A DNA stretch of 23,753 nucleotides, taken from NCBI RefSeq assembly GCF_000485595.1, contig NW_014577344.1, positions 263,345 to 287,097 on the forward strand, read 5' to 3'. Below, one piece after another: positions 9,450-19,259 of this stretch. The notes under the pieces were generated by a model that ran no database searches, was not told the DNA's origin, and saw only the letters and a list, made by a program, of their open reading frames with translations. Source of the stretch: Priapulus caudatus. Lineage: Eukaryota; Priapulida; Priapulimorpha; Priapulimorphida; Priapulidae. The number at the start of each line of letters is the position of its first letter. Within the stretch, counting starts at the first letter, position 1. The translations under genes were made by a program, and so were the position numbers.

Positions 9450-10139
9450 GAATCGACTCTAACTGTAAACGAAGCTGTCCATTTCCCTGTGGATTTCTTG
9501 AATTCCCTTAATTAATACCGCAGGCTTACCACCACACAAACATACTCTTAAACCTGGTTCCCCCATCATTGTCTCCTCAGATCTTTAGACCCACCCAACA
9601 TCACCAGTGGAACACGTTGTCGAGTCACAGCCTGCCATGCCAACGTCATAGACGTCGTCATCCTACATGGACCAGCAACTGGTAAAACCGTATTCATACC
9701 ACGCATACCACTCATCCCTTCAACATCAGATCTTCCATTTCAATTTAAAAGACTGCAATTCCCTATCCGCCTTTGCTATGCTATGACAATAAACAAAGCC
9801 CAACGACAGATTTTCACTACCATAGGCTTGGACCTGACCACACCTGTCTTCTCCCATGGCATGCTCTATGTTGCCCTCTCACGAGTAGGCAAACCCACGG
9901 CGATGTTCATTCACACACAGGACAGGAAGATCAAAAACATAGTTTACAAAGAAGCCCTTGATCCTTATGTGAGCTACAACACTAATACAATCATTCCTGA
10001 ATTCCCACCGTCCGAAGAATCAGTTCAGTTACTCATGTCTAAGACAGTCAGGCAATTACATGAAACTAAAAAGGACGTTCGCGATAAAATGCTCCGCCCC
10101 CCGAAAACCATATCCAAACTGCTGACAAAACACTCATAA
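9450..10139 (+). pseudogene. Helitron Pif1-type helicase, C-terminal remnant (copy 1)
   Basis: Translation shows the ordered conserved blocks of the Helitron RepHel helicase C-terminal half: FPVDFLNSLN (about 9483-9512), LPPHKHTLKPGSPI (9526-9567), LRSLDPP (9576-9596), VFIPRIPLIPS (9690-9722), FQFKRLQFPIRL (9738-9773), MTINKAQ (9783-9803), PVFSHGMLYVALSRV (9843-9887) and KNIVYKEAL (9933-9959). These are superfamily 1 helicase motifs that drive unwinding during rolling-circle transposition. The blocks change frame near 9513 (a TAA stop) and return near 9572, after which the frame stays open to TAA at 10137. The Walker A end of the helicase and the Rep nuclease domain are absent. In MTINKAQ-R-Q the usual Gly after Gln is Arg. 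After KNIVYKEAL about 60 residues continue, longer than the short tails I expect. The copy is non-functional, and no host role is apparent. Confidence 0.88.
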
Positions 10140-10582
10140 AACTATCACTGAAAACTAAATCAAATATTCGAAGAATGACTCTGCAATGGTAGCTAGACTC
10201 AAAATCCATTAGACCTGCACACACAGTACTTGATGCAGAAATACTGCACCGGCCCTCGCAGTGGACAAAGAAACATTAATAACCCAGAATAATATTAGCT
10301 TCATCCGATTATTATTTACACTTCAACGCCGCCAGTTTCCTATTTGCTTGGCTTACTGCATCACCATCAATAAAGGCGCCAAGGTCAACTTTAAGAAGCT
10401 GGGCATTTTTCCTTCCAAAACCCGTCTTCTCCCATAGGCCAACTTTACGTTGACTTCTCTAACGTGCTAAATCTTTCGCTGAGATAAAAGCTTACAACTG
10501 GAAACTACTCACAACCAATCTCAATGGAAATCAGACTCTGTTTACGCACACTACCAACTTGGTATACCATGAAGTTCTGTAA
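10140..10582 (+). pseudogene. Helitron helicase C-terminal remnant (copy 2)
   Basis: A second, more divergent copy of the same region follows copy 1. CTCTGCAATGGTAGCTAGACT at about 10180-10200 corresponds to the LCNGTRL block, now with a stop. The next blocks are AEIL and GPRSGQ (10230-10265, in shifted frames), then LQRRQFPICLAYCITINKGA (10321-10380), VFSH (about 10423), and GQLYVDFSNV in a new frame (10438-10466). A C-terminal NLVYHEVL ends at TAA 10580-10582, matching the normal helicase ending. An AATAAA at 10612 could be the old polyadenylation signal. Several frameshifts and stops make it a pseudogene. Its divergence from copy 1 suggests a different Helitron family or insertion age. Confidence 0.8.
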
Positions 10583-10699
10583 TTTAGTGTCCATCACCTG
10601 TAAATCTCATCAAATAAACTTTTGTATTCTATTTTTATTTCTTCAAAGTATTTCTCTCAGCTAAACCATGCATCTCTACATTCACAGGCATATGCCCGC

Positions 10700-10936
10700 T
10701 CCCGCTGAGCATCAACACCATAGACTTTTACTACCATAGGCTTAGGGCCTGACCACACCTGTCTTCTTCCATGGCATGCTCTATGTTGCCCTCTCACAAG
10801 TAGGCAAACCGCGAGCGATGTACATTCACACACAGCACACGAAGACCAAAAACATACTTTACAAAGAAGCCCTTGATTCTTACAGGTGAGCTACAATACT
10901 AATACACTCATTCATGAATTCCCATTCGTCGAAAGG
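10700..10936 (+). pseudogene. Helitron helicase C-terminal remnant (copy 3, close to copy 1)
   Basis: Nearly the same DNA as copy 1 from about 9810 to 10018, roughly 90% identical by eye. It covers the block equivalent to PVFSHGMLYVALSRV and KNIVYKEAL. Differences include one inserted base in the run after GGCTTAGGG (frameshift near 10745) and a few inserted bases near 10885. Homology begins abruptly after CCGCTGAGCATC and stops near CGTCGAAAGGA, just before the (TA)n/(GC)n/(GT)n array. It is a truncated duplicate of copy 1 or of a sister element. Confidence 0.85.
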
Positions 10937-10950
10937 ACGGGTACTTGCTA

Positions 10951-11075
10951 ATATATATATATATATATGCGCGCGCGCGCGGCCGTGTGTGTGTGTGTGT
11001 GGTGTGTTGTGTGTGTGTGTGTGTTGTTGTGTGTGTTGTGGTGTGTGGTGTGTGTGTGGTGTGTGCTTGTGTGTT
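10951..11075. repeat. Compound (TA)n(GC)n(GT)n microsatellite
   Basis: About 18 bp of (TA)n leads directly into (GC)n at 10969-10981 and then interrupted (GT)n to about 11075. The first 60 bases are almost continuously alternating purine-pyrimidine. It begins where Helitron copy 3 homology ends. Confidence 0.93.
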
Positions 11076-12032
11076 CTTATCTATCTAGTCTAATCTATCT
11101 ATCATCATCTACTCTATCTAATCTTTGCATCTATCTATCTATCTTCTATCCTAGCTATTATCTATGCTAATCTGTTTATCTTATCTATCTATCCTATCTA
11201 TCTATCATCATCTATTATTCTATCTATCTATTCTATTATCTATCTGATCTATCTTATCTATCTAATCTATTCATCTATCTATCTATCTATCTAATCTATT
11301 ATCTATCTATCCGCTATGTATCGTATCTATCTTTATTAGTCTATCCTTATATAGTATATATCCTGTCTAACTATCTAGCTAGCTAAGCTAGCTATCTAAT
11401 CTATCTGTCAATCTATCTATCGATCTATTACTATTCATATATATATATATCAATCTATATATACATCTATTATTACATTATCTATGTATAGATCTATCTA
11501 TTTATCAATTCTAATCTATCTATCTATCTATCTGATCTATCTATCTATCCTATCTATATCTAACATACTATCTATCGTATCTATCTATCTATCTATCTAT
11601 CTATCTACTATCTATTATACTATCTATCTATTTATCTATTCATCTATATATCGATCTAATCTATCTAATCGTATCTATCTATATATATATCCTCTATCTA
11701 TCCTAACATATCTATCTAATCTATCAATTTCTAGCTATCTATCTATCTATCTATCCTATCTAATGCTATCTAGCTATCTATCTAATCTATCTATCTATAA
11801 TATCTATCTATCTATGCTATCTATCTATCAAATTTTATCTAATGCTATCTATTCTATTCTATTTATCTATCTATCTATCTATCTATCTATCAAATCCTAT
11901 CATCTATGTGCATCTGTTTCAATCTATCTTATCCTATCTCTATCTATTTATCTATCTATATATCTAATGCTATCTATTCTATTATCTATCTATTCTATTA
12001 TCTATTTATCTAATATATCATATCTATATATA
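11076..12032. repeat. Long degenerate (TCTA)n / GATA array
   Basis: About 950 bp of TCTA (GATA on the other strand) units with frequent one-base phase breaks, short (TA)n insertions (11437-11450, 11681-11692) and a patch of AGCTAGCTAAGCTAGCTA near 11370-11390. Frames such as 11484-12044 encode only Tyr-Leu-Ser-Ile strings and are artefacts. Confidence 0.95.
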
Positions 12033-12239
12033 TCAGGAGTATAGGGGAGGAGGATAGGGGGGATTCCCTATTATCTACTCTTGATATATATATCGGCAGT
12101 AAATAATCTCCAAGAGATTGTTTAAAGTTCATTTGAAATTATTTACTTCTGATATGTCTATCTCCCAATATGTTTCTCCCTCGCCCGCTCTCACACTTTG
12201 ATTTGGGAGGTTGGTGGCAGCTAGTAAGATATTTTGGCC
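12033..12239. other. Unique spacer
   Basis: A G-rich patch (GGGGAGGAGGATAGGGGGG) near 12045-12061 is followed by mixed sequence with no gene. Confidence 0.5.
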
Positions 12240-13480
<1,241 letters not shown>

Positions 13481-13970
13481 CATACATACATATCAGTACA
13501 TAAGTACCTATCATGAATTACATACCATAAACGATACATAACATCACATACTATCATACATACATGACAATACTACATACATACCATACACTACATACAT
13601 ACAAGTACATACAATACATTACATATCATAAATAACATCATACATACATACATACATACATACAGTAACATACATACATACATACAGTACAGTACATACA
13701 ATACATACATACATACATACATACATACATACATACATACATACATAACATTACATACATACATTACATACATGACATACATACATACATACATACATAC
13801 ATACATACATACATACATACATTACATACCATACATAAATACATACATACAGTAACATACATACATTACATACATACATACACCTACGATACATACATAC
13901 ATACATTACATACACTACATACATACATAGCATACATACATACAGTAGCTATACATAGCATAACATATCA

Positions 13971-14001
<31 letters not shown>

Positions 14002-14122
14002 CATAGCATACATAAATACATACAGTACATACATACATACATACATATACATACATACATACATACATACATACATGTTAACATACATTACAGTACATAC
14101 GATACATACATACATACATACA
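13481..14122. repeat. (CATA)n tetranucleotide array
   Basis: About 640 bp of CATA/TACA units with many one- or two-base losses or gains (for example CATTACATA and CAGTACATA). The same motif recurs as its complement, ATGT, at 18527-18908. Met-Tyr-Val-Cys frames are artefacts. Confidence 0.95.
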
Positions 14123-14189
14123 CGTTACGCAATGTAGCATAACAACACATATTAATATTAACTAAATATATAAATTAACATATTAGATA

Positions 14190-14775
14190 GGATCTTGATC
14201 AATTAAAATTTAATTAGTGCATGTTATGTTAGGACCATTCGAAATTAGTTATATATCACATATATAATTGCTTTTGTGTTCTTGTACTTATTACTGTATG
14301 TACATTCAATTTGTATTTTTGTTCAGCTGTTTCTATATATTGTAATTTTTTTTGTACGTAGACAGCCAGAAATGATCATTAAATTAAATTAGTGGCATGT
14401 TATTTAGGACATTAGAAAATTGTCTTAATATATATATTATTAATTTCTTTTGTTCTTGTTTACGTTATTACATATTACATCAATTGTATTTCTTGTGTAT
14501 CTGAATGTCCTATATGTATGTATGTATATTATTTTTTTCACCGTCTTATTTCATATATTTAGTTTAATTGTACTTTTCCCTCAGACATTTTATTACGTAT
14601 GGTAGTGGTCAACTCGAAAGCTTATGGCTACTTTGACCACTACGCACATTCACCTTAAACCTAACGATTCTATAATATTATTTATTTATTTCCCTTTTTA
14701 CTTCTATCCGAAATGATCTGTACAAATAAATAAATTAGAAAGTGCAAAATAAAATGAATCTGAATCTGAAATAAC
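14190..14775 (+). mobile_element. LINE-like 3' region with duplicated AT-rich block
   Basis: Two AT-rich blocks, about 14197-14373 and 14374-14520, share GATCA(A)TTAAA, TTAGTG(G)CATGTTAT, TTAGGAC and TTTTGTTCTTG in order, so they look like a diverged tandem duplication. An 11-bp-arm hairpin follows (14602-14643). The sequence ends with AAATAAAATGAATCTGAATCTGAAAT (14746-14771). Tails of the (TGAATC)n type after AATAAA are common at the 3' ends of arthropod non-LTR retrotransposons. No reverse transcriptase remnant is present, so the clade is unknown. Confidence 0.45.
14602..14643. repeat. Perfect 11-bp-arm inverted repeat
   Basis: GTAGTGGTCAA at 14602-14612 and TTGACCACTAC at 14633-14643 are exact reverse complements around a 20-nt loop. 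It lies inside the candidate LINE-like 3' region, where a stem-loop could have served reverse-transcriptase recognition; that role is inference. Confidence 0.85.
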
Positions 14776-15649
14776 ACAGCGACTAGATGCATGCGCATTA
14801 GATGAACACTATATGTGTACATTAGTTGAACATATAAGCTAAATCCAGCACCAAATTTATTGATGTGGGTTATTTCGTATGTAGCATTACGTAATCATAT
14901 TATTGCTGGCACAGTACTATACTATATATGATGCCGACACAGAGATGGATGCGGAAAGTGCGTTTCACCGGATGCCGAAAGTGCGTTTCACCTGAGTCCA
15001 GAGGGACAGGAATAGAGAGACGGGCCATTAGTAGGGTAAATATCTTAAATACTAACAGGCCTGCCTCAGATGTGTAGCGGATTGATACATTCTAAAAGTC
15101 TCGGTGGAGTAGCTATCAAGGGACATGCGAATACGCCGTGCCTGATGTTTCCGAAAACTACCTTTTCTAAGGATTGCGACCAACCTTTTATAAGGATTTT
15201 TTTGCAAGGATTACCTGTCATGAGGATTGAACCTGTAGCTTTCTCCTATACAGGCCAACTTTAAAGATTATTACTAAAACTTAGTCAAGATTCCGACGGA
15301 ATTGTCAGCGGTCCCAGTAACATCTAGCGCTCTCCCAACGGATCTAAAGGCTAGGCACTTATACAACCTAAAATGTCTGACCTCTTAGATGGTCCAGACG
15401 AACTGTTGCTATTTAATAGAGTGTCGGCATAATGTCTATAACTATTGTATAAAGGTGTTAGAGACTTTTAGCTACGTCCTAAACACTTCGATAACGTGTC
15501 ATAAGGTCGCGCAGTTTAATCTTGACGAGCTCACTTGAATAGCTTCCAATTTTACATCCAAGCATCTCATGATCGGCCAATCGAAATGGAACATTGCCGC
15601 ATAATCACACTCGGGCCCACTCATCCGTACATTATAAATGGCTTCTTTT
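14776..15649. other. Unique sequence with one 23-bp tandem pair
   Basis: No gene was recognised; a 64-residue plus-strand frame (15070-15264) has no known motif. Two adjacent 23-bp copies at 14947-14969 and 14970-14992 differ at one base and contain GAAAGTGCGTTTCACC. Confidence 0.55.
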
Positions 15650-15962
15650 ACAACTACAACTACAGCTACAACCACAACTACGACCACGACCACAAGTACC
15701 ACTACAACTACAACTACGACTACAACTACAACTACAACTACAACTACGACTACAACTACAACTACAACTACAACGGTTACTATAACCACAACCACAACTA
15801 CGACCACATCCACAACTACAACTACAACTACAACTACAACTATAACCACAGCCACAACTACGAATACTACGACAAGTACAAGTACAACTACAACTACAAG
15901 TACAACTACAACTACAACTACAACTACAACTACAACTACAACTACAACTACAACTTCAACTA
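15650..15962. repeat. (ACN)n array, mainly ACAACT
   Basis: About 313 bp of ACA/ACT/ACC/ACG triplets, predominantly the hexamer ACAACT. All plus frames and the poly-Val minus frame are open, which the motif itself explains. In the Thr frame, ATG at 15638 follows immediately after a TAA and the frame stops at 16001-16003. This makes a 121-residue poly-Thr open frame, not called as a gene. The changes away from ACA/ACT fall mostly on the third base of the ACN triplet. Confidence 0.93.
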
Positions 15963-16394
15963 CGGCCACGACTATGAACTTAAGCAGTGAAATACAGCAG
16001 TAAAACAACACGCCAAACACGACTACAACAGCCTACGAACTGCGCTTGCTACTGTAGCCACCGCAGAACATTAAATGCTTAGCATAAACATATAGACGCG
16101 GTCGTCGGTACGCGAGAACTGTCGGCGACGTCGTCGGGGTTAGACTCTTATGGTGACATTGAGAATCGAATGCCCCGCGAGCACGATCGAGCGAGCGAAC
16201 CATTCGTTGCCTTATTAGTGGCATTCGCATGGTAATGCACACCGTGGGTCGCACACAGTCGCTCCATGAAGGCATCGTTGACGCTGCGGCTGACACAATG
16301 GCGACATGACCGACTCTCTCTACCTCGGGCGCAAACTCCACGACAGATGGCGCTCTTGCTCTGGCTCAATTCACGTGAAGTACCTCTCCCCCCC
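15963..16394. other. Unique CpG-rich sequence
   Basis: About 430 bases rich in CG dinucleotides with no recognised gene. AGATGGCGC at 16345-16353 matches the core of the CTCF insulator motif. Confidence 0.45.
16345..16353 (+). promoter_or_regulatory. CTCF-core-like site
   Basis: AGATGGCGC is the conserved core of the CTCF-binding motif known from Drosophila and vertebrates. The bases upstream (ACGAC) fit the longer consensus only partly. A 9-bp word can occur by chance, so this is a weak candidate. Confidence 0.25.
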
Positions 16395-16483
16395 CACTCT
16401 CTCTCTCTCTTTCTCTCAGACACACACACACGCACACACGTACACACGCACACACGCACACACGCACACACACTCGCGCGCGC
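16395..16483. repeat. (CT)n then (CA)n array
   Basis: A (CT)n run at about 16398-16418 is followed by CA-rich repeats with ACACGC variants to about 16483. Confidence 0.9.
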
Positions 16484-16596
16484 AACTACGCCATGTATCG
16501 TCTGTCGCCATATATCTTTCGCGAGAGACGAGAGTAGTCGCGAAACCTGGCGATTTAATTATGCGCGAGTTCGTTACTTTATTTTTCTCGTGATAA

Positions 16597-16720
16597 TTTC
16601 CCATCTCTCTTTCTTTCTCTTTCGCTCTCTCTCTCTCTCTCTTTCTTTCTCTCTCTCTCTCTCTCTCGCTCTCGCTCTCTTTATCTCTCTCTCTCTCTTA
16701 CTATCTCTTTCTTGCTGCCC
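16597..16720. repeat. (CT)n-rich pyrimidine tract
   Basis: Interrupted CTCTCT/TTTCTT blocks on the plus strand. The overlapping 175-residue frame (16266-16793) is dominated by Ser-Leu from this repeat and is not called. Confidence 0.92.
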
Positions 16721-16961
16721 CCACACTCTCTATTTGGTCCAATTTGTGTATGTCTCCCCAGCCGAGTATGACGTATTAGCAGTATTAATTTGAGTGACGC
16801 TACACGCACAACTTATATAAACAATGATCACTCATTTGTTCATAGCTGCGTACACCGCGCGAGCGTGCATTAGAAATTTGCATCGGCACTCGAGATTAAC
16901 TCGCGTTCAAACTTCAGCTTGTTCCTCATGGACCGATAACTCGTCGAGCATGTATCAGCAA

Positions 16962-17022
<61 letters not shown>

Positions 17023-17050
17023 GTCGTCGTCGTCGTCGTCGTCGTCGTCA

Positions 17051-17092
<42 letters not shown>
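16962..17092. repeat. Compound (CAT)n(CGT)n(GA)n microsatellite
   Basis: About 60 bp of (CAT)n at 16962-17021 changes to (CGT)n at 17022-17049 and, after CAGTAA, to (GA)n at 17054-17092. The CAT-to-CGT switch is a single A-to-G step in the triplet, so the second block may have expanded from a mutated unit. Poly-His and poly-Asp frames are artefacts. Confidence 0.95.
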
Positions 17093-17096
<4 letters not shown>

Positions 17097-17434
17097 AGAA
17101 GACGAGAGACGCGGCCACTCACGGGTGCAATAGCCGTTTTTCTGTCATCGCAATGCGCCTATCAACTTGTATATAATTAATGAATTAAATTCTTAACAGT
17201 AGCGATGCACCGTCGGGCCGCTGCGTGTATTTAATTACGGATAAAAAACACAAACTCTTTCCTTCGAGCGCAATTAGATTAGTTTTTTCAAAGTTGAAAG
17301 CGATTGTTGAAGAAAATGACGATATCGTTTGCGCTACCAGTGCAAAACATGCGCGGTGCGTTCGCATGTGCGGTTACGTAAGATGTTAAATTATATATAA
17401 AATAAATTCAATGCCCCGCGATATTTCAAAGAAT

Positions 17435-17436
<2 letters not shown>
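17093..17436. other. Unique sequence, nothing recognised
   Basis: About 340 bases between microsatellites with no gene seen. Confidence 0.5.

Positions 17437-17498
<62 letters not shown>
17437..17498. repeat. (GA)n microsatellite
   Basis: An uninterrupted (GA)n run of about 60 bp. Confidence 0.96.
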
Positions 17499-17502
<4 letters not shown>

Positions 17503-17674
17503 AGAGACCAATTTTTGCTATGGAAGGCAAGCGGAATTCCCACTTGACAAAAATCTATGACATAAAAAATCAAAGCTATAATTATGAAGCTGTCACCATC
17601 TGTGGCTGAAGAAACACATGTTCATGGTATGTCACGAATGAAAGCGGCAAGATAGACCACACATGACCATACAG

Positions 17675-17832
17675 TATTAAATAAGAAAAGAATATTACGT
17701 CCAAGGGGTCTACCTGTGTGATTTTAACGTGTCTCCTTTCTCTCTTTAGCACGATACATTCACTGAAGCGACGCTTTAACCTACTGGGCCAATGCGCGAG
17801 ATTGGAGCTCTGTCCGCTTTAGTCGAGAGACA
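17675..17832 (-). mobile_element. tRNA-derived SINE, copy 1
   Basis: On the minus strand, a box-A-like TGGCCCAGTAGG (plus 17780-17791) is followed by TTAAAGCGTCGCTTC, and about 50 nt on by a weak B-box-like ACGTTAAAATCAC (plus 17718-17730). It then runs into an AT-rich tail ending CTTATTTAAT. A clearly related sequence lies 436 bp to the right with the same order of parts, which supports a dispersed retroposon family. The B box is eroded, so this copy is probably inactive. Confidence 0.6.
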
Positions 17833-17940
17833 GTGTACTTCCCACAACCCCACAGTCATAGAAATATAGAATTTTACCTTGCATGGAAGTGTATTTAATC
17901 AAATAAAGATGTATAAGCACCCAAAATAACTATTAGTGAC

Positions 17941-18071
17941 AGAATAATAACGAAGGTTGATTAGAAGCTAGCTTTATGTTAAAATAATAGGTATTTTAAC
18001 GACGTCTAATTCAGAATATTATACGATTGATTTATTGGATTAATATAGTTTGAAACCTTCGTTAGAATAAT
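17941..18071. mobile_element. 115-bp MITE-like element with flanking 8-bp repeat
   Basis: AACGAAGGTT at 17949-17958 and its exact reverse complement AACCTTCGTT at 18054-18063 bound a 115-bp AT-rich segment. The 8 bases before the left end (AGAATAAT, 17941-17948) recur directly after the right end (18064-18071), as expected of a target-site duplication. Eight-base duplications are typical of hAT and some other DNA transposons. The termini do not match the common hAT CAG start, so the superfamily stays open. The element has no coding capacity. Confidence 0.65.
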
Positions 18072-18111
18072 AACATCATGATTATCAGTCATAAGATTTA
18101 GGAAATACAAG

Positions 18112-18267
18112 ATTAAATAAGAACAAATATTATGTCAAAATATTTTGCCTGTGCGATCTGACCTGTCCCTTTCCTCTCTTTAACACGGCACAGTCAACGA
18201 AGCGACGCCTTAAACCATGTGAGCCAAGGCCTGAGATGATAACCTCGTTCTCATTAGCCGGGAAATA
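18112..18267 (-). mobile_element. tRNA-derived SINE, copy 2
   Basis: Aligns along its whole length with 17675-17832. On the minus strand, box-A-like TTGGCTCACATGG (plus 18215-18227) and TTTAAGGCGTCGCTTCG are followed by a better B box, GGTCAGATCGC (plus 18153-18163). It ends in an AT-rich tail that finishes CTTATTTAAT. Similarity to copy 1 is about 70% by eye, indicating age. A 96-residue minus-strand frame across it (18130-18420) is not taken as a gene. Confidence 0.62.
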
Positions 18268-18526
18268 GGTAAAAGATAAATTATTACGAGAAATTACAGT
18301 AAAGGAAAACGTTTCTTTCTCTGAAATGCGTCCTGCTCGCGTGATCACGCACGCGCCATCGAACCAGAAATATTTTATTTCTAGATGGTTTCTTTGCTGC
18401 TGCGATGATTTTGACTGCACGCATCAAACGACTTCGTGACAGTCTACACGTAAGAATTGACGTTCGTGATTCAATTGCGTTCGCATGACTAATTTAAAGG
18501 TATGTAACGTATAAGACGTATCAAAC
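18268..18526. other. Unique sequence
   Basis: No gene or repeat was recognised between the SINE copy and the ATGT array. Confidence 0.5.
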
Positions 18527-18908
18527 GTATGTATGTATGTATGTATGTATGTATGTATGTATGTATGTATGTATGTATGTATGTATGTATGTATGTATGT
18601 ATGTATTTGTAAATTTGGTTATGGCTTATGTATGTATGTATGATACTGTATGTATGCTATGTATGTTATGGTATACATTATGTATGTATGTATGTATGTA
18701 TGTAGTTATGTAATGTATGTATATGTATGTATGTATGTATGTATGATATGTGATGTATTGTAGCTGTATGTATGTACTGTATGTATGTATGTATGTATGC
18801 TATGTAATGTATATGTATGTATGTATGTATGCTAGAAGTAATGTTTGTAATGTATGTGTATGTATGTATGTATGTATGTTATGTATGATGTATGTATGTA
18901 TGTATGTA
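18527..18908. repeat. (ATGT)n tetranucleotide array
   Basis: A pure block at about 18528-18606 is followed by interrupted ATGT units with one-base phase breaks. The motif is the complement of the 13481-14122 array, so the two arrays are in opposite orientation. Confidence 0.95.
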
Positions 18909-19039
18909 GTGTGTGTGTGGTGTCTGTGCTGTGTTGTGTGTGTGTGTGTGTGGCGTGTGTGTGTGTGTGTTGTGTGTGTTGGCGTGTGTGTACTGTGTGT
19001 TATGCTGCATGTATTGTGTGTGTGTGGCCGGTGTGCTGT

Positions 19040-19079
<40 letters not shown>

Positions 19080-19100
19080 CGGTGTGTCGTGTGTGTGTAA
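18909..19100. repeat. (GT)n array, imperfect
   Basis: GT repeats with GTGTTGTG, GGCGTG and similar interruptions; the purest run is about 19041-19078. Confidence 0.93.
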
Positions 19101-19259
19101 TGTTGTGGCCCTGCTCCCATAATTTACGCGTTCGGTGCGGCGTGTGTCTGCGGTGTAAATGAGATGACGCATGCGAATCCCGCGTCACATTCATGATCAA
19201 TGAACATGACGCGAAGTATATCTGCTGATACTACCCGCTGCTGCTGCTACTGTACTGTT

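Noticed and set aside
9681-9692. GKT as a Walker A motif in Helitron copy 1
   Set aside because: It sits just before VFIPRI, where the family normally has a G-(K/Q)-R/T-VFIPRI segment. The true Walker A lies much further upstream and is missing.
10918-10944. Helitron 3' terminus (CGTC-GAAAG-GACG stem then CTAA before T)
   Set aside because: The stem is only 4 bp, and most of it lies in sequence homologous to helicase coding DNA of copy 1. The CTAAT is followed at once by (TA)n.
11484-12044. 186-residue Tyr/Leu/Ser/Ile frame
   Set aside because: Translation of the TCTA array; no non-repetitive domain.
15499-16020. 173-residue poly-Val frame and overlapping poly-Thr frame
   Set aside because: All are direct translations of an (ACN)n array. 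Opposite strands and several phases are open at once, which the motif explains.
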